From positions 27,303-91,302 of the forward strand of contig CAZMLC010000003.1 of assembly GCA_964567125.1 (NCBI GenBank): 64,000 nucleotides of DNA, in the 5' to 3' direction. Numbering within the stretch: position 1 is the stretch's first letter; each line of letters starts with the position of its first letter. Shown piece after piece: positions 26,997-36,927 of the stretch. The notes under the pieces were generated by a model. The model ran no database searches. It saw only the letters and a program-made list of their open reading frames with translations, and had not been told where the DNA came from. The position numbers and the translations under genes are program-made. The DNA comes from CAZMLC01 sp964567125. Lineage in GTDB: Bacteria; Verrucomicrobiota; Kiritimatiellia; RFP12; UBA1067.

Positions 26997-27452
26997 ATGG
27001 CGTTATCAAATTGGCGAACAGAGCTGGGCGGGATCCTTGGTGGTCGTGCCCGCGCAACGCGTGCTGAATATGAAAATTCGGTATTCGAGGAATTTCTTCG
27101 CACGGTTGCTATGGCCGCATTAAACGACCTCGCAGAGGAGTTAAATGCAAATCTCGGTCGCGACGCGCAGGTGCGCCTTGCTCCAGGGTCCGCGACGATC
27201 AGCGTGCGCAACAAGGCGACGGACGCCGAGGAGATCACCTTCCGCGTCATGAAGCATTTCGTGCAAAACGGCATTCTGCCGCGCGCGGAAGTGCGCCTCA
27301 ATCGGGGTCAGCGGCTGGTCAAATACGAGAGCATGTTCCGTCCAGATCCGCAGACTTATCCGATTTCCGTTGTGACCGCGGATGATATTATTCAGTGCTT
27401 CCTGCGCTATTATCGCATGGGCATGGAAGGCAACAACAGCGTTGAAGTGTAA
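26997..27452 (+). CDS. Conserved-looking protein of unknown function
   Basis: The 151-residue soluble protein has a GGGAG ribosome site and no signal peptide or TM helix. I do not recognise it. The first 50 residues look helical; a central part ('AQVRLAPGSATISVRNKATDAEEITFRVMKHFVQNG') alternates strand and helix, and the end has 'TADDIIQCFLRYYRMGM'. It is the first gene of a tight run with the MBL hydrolase (9 bp apart) and rnhC, so a role in nucleic-acid or cell-wall housekeeping is possible but unproven. Confidence 0.75.
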   Translation: MALSNWRTELGGILGGRARATRAEYENSVFEEFLRTVAMAALNDLAEELNANLGRDAQVRLAPGSATISVRNKATDAEEITFRVMKHFVQNGILPRAEVRLNRGQRLVKYESMFRPDPQTYPISVVTADDIIQCFLRYYRMGMEGNNSVEV

Positions 27453-27461
27453 GTAGGCATC

Positions 27462-28271
27462 ATGGAATTCTGCGTCTTGGCGAGTGGCAGCCGAGGAAAC
27501 TGCACCTATGTTTCCAGCGGTGGAACCTCGATTTTAGTTGATTTTGGCCTTTCGGCGCGCACCACGGTAAAACGGTTGAGCGAGATCGGCGTTGCGCCGA
27601 CAGCGATTGAGGCCGTGCTCTTCTCGCACGATCACGTGGATCACTGGCAAGGCATTGAGACCTTCAGCACGAACTATCCTGTGCGTCTCTTTGCCAATGA
27701 GGGCACGGCGAGCAGCATTGACGGTGCGTGCAAGAAGTGTGCGCTCACCTGGGAGATCTTCGAGACCGCCAACGTGTTTACCATTGGCGCGTTGCAGATT
27801 GAGGCTTTTTCGGTTTCGCACGATGCGACGGATACGGTTGGTTTCGTGATTTCCGACGGAAGTGTCAAACTGGCGATTGTGACGGATCTGGGACAATCAT
27901 CGCAGGTCGTTGAGAATAAGTTGCGCCATTGCCATGCGGTGATCCTTGAGAGCAACCATGACTACGAAATGCTGATGCAATCGGAACGGCCCTGGTCGCT
28001 GAAGAGCCGGATCAACGGGCGCAGCGGACATCTCTCGAACGAAGCTGCGGCCGAGTTGATTCAGCGGTCGCTCTCCGATCAGCTGCATGGCATCCTGCTG
28101 GCCCATCTGAGTCAGGATTGCAATACGAAGACCCTGGCGCGCCGCGCCATGGAAACTGTTTTAAAAGAGGCAAACCGCCTGGATGTACACCTCAGCGTGC
28201 TGGAGCAGGAACATCCCAGCGCCCGGTTTCAGTTGACCCGTGAAACCCTGATCATCCAGCAGGTGCCGTGA
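27462..28271 (+). CDS. MBL-fold metallohydrolase (WalJ/YycJ-like)
   Basis: The 269-residue cytoplasmic protein opens with 'FCVLASGSRGNCTYVSSGGTSILVDFGLSARTTVKRLSEIGV' and has the metal motif 'SHDHVDHWQGI' (HxHxDH, about residues 55-60). It continues with 'FSVSHDATDTVGFVI', 'IVTDLGQSS', 'ILESNHDYEML' and 'SGHLSNEAAAELI', the usual order of the WalJ/YycJ group. Members act as 5'-exonucleases or in coordinating cell division with replication. The overlap with the GTG of the next open frame suggests coupling to rnhC, in keeping with a nucleic-acid role. Confidence 0.9.
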   Translation: MEFCVLASGSRGNCTYVSSGGTSILVDFGLSARTTVKRLSEIGVAPTAIEAVLFSHDHVDHWQGIETFSTNYPVRLFANEGTASSIDGACKKCALTWEIFETANVFTIGALQIEAFSVSHDATDTVGFVISDGSVKLAIVTDLGQSSQVVENKLRHCHAVILESNHDYEMLMQSERPWSLKSRINGRSGHLSNEAAAELIQRSLSDQLHGILLAHLSQDCNTKTLARRAMETVLKEANRLDVHLSVLEQEHPSARFQLTRETLIIQQVP

Positions 28272-28285
28272 GAAAAGGATCTGTT

Positions 28286-29284
28286 ATGCAGGAACCAAGC
28301 AGCCCCGCGAAAAAAAATTCATTCACCTTCGTGTTGACGAAAGAGCAGCAGGAAGCCTTGAAAATTCTGCTGAACATGGGCAATTATCGTAAGAAGGAGG
28401 TTCCGCACACGGTGATCGCCGTGGAGGCGGAAGATTGCAACGTCAACCTCTATACCAGCGGCAAGTGTCTTGTCCAGGGCCGCGGCGCACACGATTTCGT
28501 GCTCTTCTTTCTTGAACCGAACGTCTTGCAGAGCGCGTCGCTCGGCTACGAAGAGGTGCTCAATCCGGAGCTGGTTTCCCCGCACATGGGCATCGACGAA
28601 AGCGGTAAAGGCGACTTCTTCGGTCCGCTGGTGGCCTGCTCGGTCTATGTGGATCGCGACCTCGCGCACGCCATGCAGGAGCTGGGCGTGAAGGACTGTA
28701 AATTGCTGACCGACAAGGCGGTGCTGGCCATTGGCGCCAAGACGCGCCAGCTGCTCACGCCGAAGCGGTTTACCCTCGTGGCAATCGGCAACGAAGCCTA
28801 CAATCGGCTCTATGCCAAGATGCGCAATGTCAATACGCTGCTGGCCTGGGCCCATGCGCGCTGCATTGAAAATCTTCTGGAGTCCATGCCGGAATGCCCG
28901 CGCGCCGTGGCCGACCAGTTCGGCGCCAAGCAGGTCATTGAACGTGCGCTGATGAAGAAGGGCCGCTCCATCAAACTGGAACAGCGTCACAAAGCTGAAT
29001 CCGATATCGCGGTGGCCGCCGCATCCGTGCTGGCGCGCGAAGCCTTTTTGCGCAGCCTTGCAAAGATGAAAGACATTTACGGCGTAGAATTCCACAAGGG
29101 CGCTTCGGAGCAGGTGCGCACGTCGGCGATTGAACTCATCAAGAAAAATGATCCGACGATTCTGCTAAAAACGTGCAAATGCCATTTCCGTACAGCCGAT
29201 CAGGTCTTGCAGGCCTGCGGCGCTTCGCGTGCGGCTCTGGGACCTGAGGGGCAAGTGACATCGCGAACAGAACGGGACGCCTAA
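28286..29284 (+). CDS. rnhC: Ribonuclease HIII
   Basis: The start is set at the ATG at 28286 after AAAAGGA; a GTG at 28268 overlapping the previous stop codon is an alternative. Of 332 residues, about 1-90 form the TBP-like substrate-binding domain of RNase HIII. The catalytic domain begins 'MGIDESGKGDFFGPLVACSVYVD', with the GxDE active site and the G-K-G-D-F-F-G-P signature that separates HIII from HII. 'ADQFGAK' and 'HKAESDIAVAAASVLAREAFL' supply the further acidic residues. It removes RNA from RNA-DNA hybrids. Confidence 0.95.
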   Translation: MQEPSSPAKKNSFTFVLTKEQQEALKILLNMGNYRKKEVPHTVIAVEAEDCNVNLYTSGKCLVQGRGAHDFVLFFLEPNVLQSASLGYEEVLNPELVSPHMGIDESGKGDFFGPLVACSVYVDRDLAHAMQELGVKDCKLLTDKAVLAIGAKTRQLLTPKRFTLVAIGNEAYNRLYAKMRNVNTLLAWAHARCIENLLESMPECPRAVADQFGAKQVIERALMKKGRSIKLEQRHKAESDIAVAAASVLAREAFLRSLAKMKDIYGVEFHKGASEQVRTSAIELIKKNDPTILLKTCKCHFRTADQVLQACGASRAALGPEGQVTSRTERDA

Positions 29285-29343
29285 GATTTTCGGGCTTCGT
29301 TGCGCGTTCCTTGCATCATCCTTTAAAAAAGGAGGAACAGCGT

Positions 29344-31651
29344 GTGAATACAACGCACCATCAACGCGTGAGGACAGTCTGCCGGAAAAGCCTCGCAGGC
29401 CTTGTGATCACTGCGGCGCTAACCAGCTGTGCCGCGCCGGATCCTGCGCGCTACAACGTAATCTGGGATTCGCCCAGCGCCGACTGCCACGGCTCCATGC
29501 CGCTCGGTAACGGCGAGATCGGACTCAACGTATGGACGCTGGCGGATGGTTCGCTCCATCTGCTCATCAGCAAGACCGATGCCTGGGACGAACAGGGCCG
29601 GCTCGTCAAGATCGGCGAGGTGGTGCTGCGCTTCGCACCCGACGTTTTTAAAGGTCCTTTCCGGCAAGAGCTGGATCTGAAGTCGGGCTCCATCGTGATT
29701 CAGGATAAACTTCGGATCTGGGTGGATGCGCATCATCCCGTGGTGCGCGTGACCACGGACCTGCCCGCGCAAGCGGATCTTGCACTCTGGCGGACAAACC
29801 GCTGCGAACTGACGCAGCTTCAGACCAGCGACATCATGCAGCATGCGCCGGCAACGCTGCGCAAGCCTGTCTTTATTGAACCCGATACCGTATTGGAAAA
29901 GACCGACGCAGCCATCACATGGTATCATCACAATGTCCAATCCGGTGGTCCGGCGATGCTGGCGCAGATTCAAGGCCTGACCGAATACGCGCAGCCCGAT
30001 CCGCTGGCTGACCGCATCTTCGGGGCACGCCTCGTCAAACGCGCGCAGGGATTCGATATCGTCGTGTTGACGCAACAGCCGTCCACACCGCAACGCTGGC
30101 TGAAGGCCCTCACCGAACTGACCGAACAGACGCGCACGCCCGATTTTGCCGCCCATTGCCGCTGGTGGGCGGACCATGCTGCGCGGAGCTGGTTCTGCGC
30201 CGTGCGCAATCAAACAGCGCAACCCGCATACGCAGCGCCCTATCCAACCAATGCTCATCCGTTGCGCATCGGCGAGGATCAGACCGGCAACAATCGCTTT
30301 GCCGGCGAGATGCGCAATGTTCGCGTGACCACGAATGCGCAGGGGGCCATCACGTTTGCGGCAGAGGTGAGGCCTGCCACGAATGAGAAAGGACGACTCT
30401 TCGATAAGCTGACGCCCGGCAAGCAGGACGGCTTCCTGATCGATACCTATCCGGGAAACAGTCTGCGGCTCATATCAGGTTCCTTCCATCAGGGGGTTAA
30501 AGGCGTGTTGCCGCACGGCGCGTGGGCGCGTATCGAGGCCGTCGCCGATCCGCAGGCCGGCGGATGGCGCGTGGCGATCAACAGCACGAACGTGATCGAT
30601 TCAACCGAAGCGCGGATCAGTGACGATGCGGACTATGTCAGTCAAATGGTCGCCTTGCAGCGCTTCATCACCACCTGCGCGGGACGGGGAACCTTCCCGA
30701 TCAAGTTCAACGGGTCGCTCTTCACGGTGGCGCCGGATGTTGCGGGCGATCATGATTTCCGGCGCTGGGGGCCGGGGTATTGGTGGCAAAACACGCGGCT
30801 GCCCTATATCGGCATGTGCGCCTGGGGCGATNNNNNNNNNNNNNNNNNNNNNNNNNNNNNNNNNNNNNNNNNNNNNNNNNNNNNNNNNNNNNNNNNNNNN
30901 NNNNNNNNNNNNNNNNNNNNNNNNNNNNNNNTGCACGAATGCCCTGCCGGAAATCGCGGGTTGTTACGCCGTGACGGAGCGGCTGCTGGGTTTGCGCGAA
31001 ACGCCGCGGACAGATCGAACGTTTTTGGAACAGGTGCGCGCCAAGCTGCCGCCACTGCCGGTGCGCACCGTGGCGGGCAAAGCGATGCTGGCCCCTGCTG
31101 CGACCTGGGCGGAAAAGCGCAACAGCGAAAACCCGGAACTCTACGCAGTTTATCCGTTCCGTCTGGTCTCCTTTGAAAAAGCCAATCGCGATCTGGGCAT
31201 CGAGGCGTTGAAGTACTGCACCGACAAGGGCTCTTTCGGATGGCGTCAGGATGATCTCTTCATGGCCTATCTCGGCTTGGCGGAAGAGGCGCGGAAAGCC
31301 GTTGTGACGCGAGCCAGACGCTCCGATAAAAAAGAGCGCTTCCCTGCCTTTTGGGGACCCAACTACGATTGGACGCCGGATCAGGATCATGGCGGTGTGC
31401 TCGTCAAGGCGGTCCAGTCGATGATCATGCAGACCGAGGGCCGCAAAATCTATCTGCTCCCCGCCTGGCCGCGCGGATGGGATTGTGATTTCCAACTGCA
31501 TGCACCTTTCAAAACCGTGGTCCGCGCGACCGTGAAAAATGGCAACCTGGTTTCGTGGGACGTCGAGCCCGCTGCGCGCAAAGCGGATGTCGTGATTCTG
31601 CCGAAACGTGACGAAGAGATTGACTTTCAAAGAGTAGGAACGTTACACTAA
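29344..31651 (+). CDS. Lipoprotein DUF5703 glycosidase, interrupted by assembly gap
   Basis: The start is the GTG at 29344, 8 bp after GGAGG, giving a lipoprotein signal ending L-T-S-C (Cys about 27). The body opens 'YNVIWDSPSADCHGSMPLGNGEIGLNVWTLADGSLHLLISKTDAW', the signature of DUF5703, a family related to six-hairpin (GH95/GH65-like) glycosidases. A laminin-G-like insert lies at about 320-420, then 'FPIKFNGSLFTV...RRWGPGYWWQNTRLPYIGM'. After the 100-N gap (30832-30931) reading resumes in a different frame to 31651 ('WTPDQDHGGVLVKAVQSMIMQTEGRKIYLLPAWPRGWDCDFQL'), a C-terminal glycosidase motif. The frame change is explained by the gap's arbitrary length. The substrate is perhaps alpha-fucosides or other plant glycans. 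Confidence 0.8.
30832..30931. other. Assembly gap (100 N)
   Basis: A run of exactly 100 N inside the DUF5703 gene. The true length is unknown, and the missing part should hold the central catalytic barrel. Confidence 0.99.
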
Positions 31652-31688
31652 AAAAAATTAACTCAATGGGTGTGAAGGAGATCGTAAT

Positions 31689-34600
31689 ATGAAAACGTAT
31701 ACGAGGTGGTCTTTTGCTTTGCGTACACTCGGCATATGCGCAGCATGCAGTCCCTGTCTTCTGCATGCGGCCAGCGGAACGTGGAACGGTACGGAGAGTG
31801 TGCTCTGGACAAACAGTATGAACTGGAGTGCGGCGCCCTATCCGACAGGCAACGACACCGCCAGTTTTATGGGAACAGGGAACGGCAACACCCAGATTGA
31901 TCTGACGGGTCTTGTTGCGATCAAATCAATAACCTTTGATTCCGCGAATGCCGCCGGGTATACGATCGGCAGCGGAGGCGTTGATGCACAGACCTTGAAT
32001 CTCGTGACCGATGGTCAGATCACGCTATCTTCGCCTGTTGTGGCAGACCAAACGGTTGCCGCGCTGGTCCAATTGCCAGGGAATTACACGCTGATCAACA
32101 ATGCGCCTGCGCGCACGCTGAACATCAACACGGTGAAATGTACCGGTGGCGCCAATCTATCGCTGAATGGCAACGGCAGTTTTTCATTCTTGGGGAATCT
32201 GCAGCGCAACAACAACTCCTTCACCATGACCCAAAATGGAACAAACAGTGTGACGGTGTATGGCGCGAACAATCAGGTCAATGCGTGGAATATCAATGGA
32301 ACAAAGGCGATCTTGAATTTGGCGGAGGGCTCTCTGACCACGTTTTATGGCGGCGGAGGTAACAACCTGATCGCAACACAGGACGCTGTGATCAATGGTC
32401 CGGGCGCACTGATTTTAAGTAATGGCGGAGGAGAAAATTTCGCCGACAACTCTGTCGCGAGCGGCAAAACCCTAACGATCAATGCGCGGCTCACCGGGCC
32501 GACAGGATTGGAATACTGGCATGATCGGAATTTCGGAACCCTCCTGTTGCTGGGTAAAAATGATTTTGCCTCGAATGTCATCATGAACGCGGCCGGGACG
32601 CTGGCCGTGACGAACGTGGGCAATCAAGGCTCGCTGACCAGTAATCTGGGCGCAGGTTCAAAGGTGATTTTCAATTCAACGTACGGCGGCGCCTCCTGCG
32701 TGAAATATCTCGGTGTAGGGGAAACCACGGATCGCATCTTCGAATTTAGGAGAGACGGTATCCTTGAGCAGGCTGGATCGAACGGAGTGCTGCGGCTGAC
32801 GAGCAATCTCAATTCCTCGGGATCCCTGACCGTGACGTTGCGCGGTTCGACCGAGGGTATCGGCGAAATCGCAGGCGTTATTCCCGGCAGCACGACGGTA
32901 GCGAAGTCAGGATCGGGCACCTGGTTCCTGACAGCGTCGAACACCTATAGCGGAGCGACCGTGGTGAATGCGGGGACTCTCATTCTGACCGGGAAAGGGT
33001 CGGCGCGGCAATGCACCGGCCTGACGCTCAGTGGAGGATCGCTGACGCTCTTCAATACCGTGCTCTCCAACAGTACGGATCGCCTTTCAGACAACGTGGC
33101 AGTGACGTTGACAGGCGGCACGTTGAGCTTTTCAAACGAAGTCTCCGCAACGGCGAGTTACAGTGAAACCCTGGGCGCGGCCACGGTGAGCAGCAACAGC
33201 AGCACGATCGCCATCGCGCCGGCAGCCGAAGGACAGGCTGCGACGTTATACCTGAATTCGATTGTCCGTAATGCGGGCGCTACGCTTAATTTTACAGGTG
33301 AAGGTCTGGGCGATAGCGATCGCGCGCGCATCTTTATTGCACAGCAAGGCGATGGCTTGATCGGNNNNNNNNNNNNNNNNNNNNNNNNNNNNNNNNNNNN
33401 NNNNNNNNNNNNNNNNNNNNNNNNNNNNNNNNNNNNNNNNNNNNNNNNNNNNNNNNNNNNNNNNCGCGGCGTACTGACGCTGCAGGATAACGGCATCATT
33501 ACGCAGCGCCTTTATGTCGGTAACAACGGCGGCAGCGCGGGTGCGGTCTATCAGCGCGGCGGTGTGATGCACAACTGGGGCGGCGGTTCCGCGGATGGTC
33601 GCATCGGCGTCTATGGATATGGGTATTATGAATTGAACAGCGGGACCTTTACCAACAATGGCTGGACGCATCTGGCTTTCGGCGCGCAATCGATCGGCAT
33701 CCTGAGACAGACGGGGGGCAGTTTCAAAATGGGGAGCGTCTACGATGGTAACTTCGGCATCAGCCGCGGCGGAACAGGCGTCGTCTATATGACGGGTGGA
33801 ACCTTTGCCACAGCCTCGTCGTTGGATGTCGGAGAGCAGTGGGACAATGGCACAACCAATGGTTTTGCGGAGTTCACGCTTGCCGACGGACGTGCCGAGA
33901 TCAATGGCGATCTCTATATGGCGGATCGTTACAGCATGCTCAGCGTTGTCACCCTTAAAGGGGGAACCTTGGCGGCGAATCGGTTTGTGCGCGCAGGACG
34001 CAGTCCGGCAACGGCGGTGGTCAATTTCGATGGTGGCGTTTTCCTTGCGCGGACGTCCGGTTCTGTGTTTGGGACAGGAACCAATGCTCCTAACGCGGTT
34101 AATCTGTACGCAAAGGGTCTTGTTTTCGATACGACCAACATCACCTGCACGATTCCTGTTCCGCTGCAAGCGCCTGCGGGAAGCGGGGTGACCGCAATCA
34201 ACATCACGCCGCGCGACGGATATATCGGACCACCGATGGTCACGATTTCGGGCGGTGGCGGAACCGGCGCGACGGCGGTCGCCACGTTTGATTCAACGTT
34301 GGGTCGAGTAACTGGCATTGAAGTGACCAGCCCTGGTTTTGGCTACACGTCAACGCCGACCGTAACGCTTTCCGGAGGAGGAACGAATATCCAGACTGCG
34401 GTCGGAAGCGTCACGCTGGCTGCGAATGTCAGCGGTGGTTTGACCAAGCTCGGATCTGGAACACTGATACTCAATGCAACGAATACCTATACCGCCGCGA
34501 CGCTGATCAGCAACGGAACTGTGCGACTGGGTGTGCCCAGCGCCTTGCCGACCAACAATGTTGTCACGATTTGCAACGGAACGCTCGATTTGGGCTCTGT

Positions 34601-35747
34601 GGCGCAGAAATTGGCGAACGTTCAGGTTACTGGGAATGGTTCGATCGTCAATGGATCGTTGACCTGCAAGCAGATGAGTTTAACTACGGGAAGCGCGCTG
34701 AGTGTCGGAAGCGCTGTACGTGTGGACCAGACGATCCAACTGGCATCGGGGGTTCTGCGCATTCCCGCTCTCCAACCTGGATTGCTTGAGGGGTCTGTAG
34801 CCACTAATTTCAATACATGGGATAGCATCACGACGAACAGTCTGGTTCAGTTGACCACGCGCATGGCCAACACCAATACGAAACCACCGTGGTCGGATAA
34901 CATCACCTACGTCTACGTGGGATACCTGTGGAATCGTGCAACAACCAACGTGACCTGGACGTTCGCTGAAAACTCCGATGACAACGCCATGCTCAAAATC
35001 GATGGCGTGACAATCTTCAATGATGGCGGCTGGTCAACACCGACTAAGGCGAATGTCACGCTGACACCCGGGCCTCACATCTTTGAAGCGCGCTTCGGCA
35101 ACGGTGGCGGCGGAGCTGGCGTCGTGGATGGAAACGGCTCAAATTCGCAGAGCTGGTGGAAGACGACCGCGTTCGGCTTCGGTGTTGACTATCAGGGCCG
35201 TAACGAAACGAATATCGCGAACTATGTCGCGCTGGTTGATCCTGGCGATGGCAGTCTATTAACGCGCGATCTGGTGAATGGCAGCATGACCAACCGTTTG
35301 GATGCGGCGACATCGATTGAGTTGGGTGCAACCGCAGTTCTGGATTTGGGAACCAACAGTTATAGCCAGACGCTTGCCAATCTGAGCGGCTCAGGTCTAG
35401 TTTCTAACGGACTTCTTGCGGTGACGAACTTTATTGATCCAGGTGGAACCAATGTCATCGGCACGCTGACCGTCGCGAACAGCAGCGGACTGGCGGGCAC
35501 GCTGCGTATCGACGTGATACACGATGGCGAAACCGCGCTCTGCGATACGCTTGCGGTCAGGGGTAATCTGGACATCTCCGCACTTCATCTGACGATCGCG
35601 AATCCCGGCCAGTTGAATCCGAATAAACTGTATACGGTCATGACCGTTTCAGGTACGCGTACCGGGCAATTCGCATCAATCTCCTTGCCCGATCCGCGCT
35701 GGCGCGTGATCTATCGCAGCGATGGTTCAGTGGTGCTGATCTATGCG
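31689..35747 (+). CDS. Giant secreted protein C: autotransporter-associated beta-strand repeats and PA14 (3' end in gap)
   Basis: AAGGAG precedes the ATG. A signal peptide (about 1-29, ending 'CLLHAAS') leads into 'GTWNGTESVLWTNSMNWSAAPYPTGNDTASFMG', the standard start of these beta-strand proteins. Repeats of the form 'VAKSGSGTWFLTASNTYSGATVVNAGTLILTG' and 'LTKLGSGTLILNATNTYTAATLISNGTVRLGVPSALP' follow. A PA14-like module lies at about 1067-1147 ('TWTFAENSDDNAMLKIDGVTIFNDGGW'), then 'LRIDVIHDGETALCDTLAVRGNLDISALHLTI'. Frame is kept across the first gap (33365-33464). The second gap (35748-35847) hides the end, so the C-terminal tail cannot be seen. Open reading beyond that gap is antisense to the esterase. 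Confidence 0.82.
33365..33464. other. Assembly gap (100 N) in protein C gene
   Basis: A run of 100 N in the repeat region; frame is conserved either side, which may be chance. Confidence 0.99.
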
Positions 35748-35847
35748 NNNNNNNNNNNNNNNNNNNNNNNNNNNNNNNNNNNNNNNNNNNNNNNNNNNNN
35801 NNNNNNNNNNNNNNNNNNNNNNNNNNNNNNNNNNNNNNNNNNNNNNN
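35748..35847. other. Assembly gap (100 N) hiding two convergent gene ends
   Basis: The 3' ends of the protein C gene (plus) and of the esterase (minus) both fall here. Since the esterase lacks roughly its last 100 or more residues, the real gap must be longer than 100 bp. Confidence 0.99.
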
Positions 35848-36305
35848 GGATCGACCTGCTCGCGCGTTTCGCGCGTTGCCAGACAGGCCACCAGATGTCC
35901 GCCCGCGGAGTGTCCAATCGCGCCGATGCGCTGCGGATCGATGTTGTAGGACGCGGCATGTGCACGTATCCATCGCACAGCGCGCTGTACATCATCCAGC
36001 TGCGCGGGCCAGTGATTTTTTCCGTTCTTGACCAGACGGTAATTGATCGTAACGGTTACATAACCCTGCTGGGTCATGTTCGCCGCAGCACCCCCGAAGG
36101 ACTCCTTGCTGCCGGCCGACCAGCCGCCTCCATGCACAAAAATCAACGCCGGACGCAGGCCGGTCGCCGCTACCGGCTGATAGATATCCAGCAACAGCTT
36201 TTGTCCATCGGCAACACCATAGATCACATTGCGTTCCGTCTTGACCGGCGAACATGCGGTGCAGAATGCTATCATCAAACTTGTCAGGATCAGGCCATTT
36301 TTCAT
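35848..36305 (-). CDS. Lipoprotein alpha/beta-hydrolase (esterase), 3' part missing in gap
   Basis: About 152 residues are visible. The lipobox 'IAFCTAC' (Cys18) marks a lipoprotein. 'GQKLLLDIYQPVAA...PALIFVHGGGWSAGSKESFGG' carries the HGGGW oxyanion hole. 'TVTINYRLVK', 'QLDDVQRAVRWIRAHAASYNIDPQRIGAIGHSAGGHLVACLA' has the nucleophile in GHSAGG. The His/Asp part of the triad lies in the gap. It belongs to the BD-FAE/acetyl-xylan esterase-like group. No clear Shine-Dalgarno sequence precedes the ATG. Confidence 0.85.
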
Positions 36306-36386
36306 GCAGGTAGTGTAGTGCGTTGCTCCGCGAATTGCAATTGCATCCCTCTACAAAACGTGTACACTGGAAAAACTGTTTTAATC

Positions 36387-36411
36387 TGTGGCAGCCCTCA
36401 CGCCTGCCACA
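36387..36411 (-). terminator. Hairpin after the membrane-protein gene
   Basis: TGTGGCAG pairs perfectly with CTGCCACA around 9 nt, a few bases past the stop codon at 36414 on the minus strand. The downstream sequence is AT-rich (GATTAAAACAGTTTTT) but lacks an immediate T-run. Confidence 0.5.
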
Positions 36412-36413
36412 GC

Positions 36414-36812
36414 TCAGCGGACGCGTCGCGTCAGCATGATCAGCGTGAGTCCCAGCGCGGCAGTGATCGGACCTTCCGTAATCTGCCAGAAGCGCGGTAA
36501 CGGCGCGTGGATATCCGTGCCCAGCAGAAAGAGGCTGAGCGCCAGAAACGCGTACCCGATCCCGTGAATCAGCGCACGATAGCGTTCGATATCGAAGGAG
36601 AGCGTCCAGAGGAGCGCGCCCAGCAGCGCGTAGGCAAACGAGGTCGAGCGCGCCAGATACTCAACGATCGGTCCAACAGGCAAGGGGCCCATGCCCAGCA
36701 GGCGGTGAATCGAATCCATAGCGTGCATCGGCAGCACGGCAAAGAAGAGAGCCGATCCTGCGACGGTTCCGACACAACGAAGAAAATAGGCGAGCTGACG
36801 TGCGGGGTTCAT
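36414..36812 (-). CDS. Four-TM membrane protein of unknown function
   Basis: The 132-residue protein has AAGGAG 6 bp before the ATG. Four hydrophobic helices are at about 10-30, 48-70, 80-100 and 108-127, with a basic C-terminus (TRRVR), placing it in the inner membrane. No family is recognised. It lies alone between the esterase and the divergent TIM-barrel enzyme. Confidence 0.7.
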   Translation of the reverse strand: MNPARQLAYFLRCVGTVAGSALFFAVLPMHAMDSIHRLLGMGPLPVGPIVEYLARSTSFAYALLGALLWTLSFDIERYRALIHGIGYAFLALSLFLLGTDIHAPLPRFWQITEGPITAALGLTLIMLTRRVR

Positions 36813-36927
36813 AGGCGCTCCTTTTCACTTTGGCATGTGATGAGTTTACGCTTTTTGCATTCTTGCGTCGAGCGCATTGCCTGTGGTAGTGTGATGCGCA
36901 TAACATGGAACACAAAAGGGGACATTT

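Noticed and set aside
30832..31651. Frameshifted pseudogene reading of the DUF5703 gene
   Set aside because: The frame change coincides with an N run of arbitrary length, so an assembly artefact is the simpler reading.
35848..36500. Continuation of the protein C reading frame past the third gap
   Set aside because: The sequence there encodes the lipoprotein esterase on the minus strand; the plus frame is open only by chance across the Ns.
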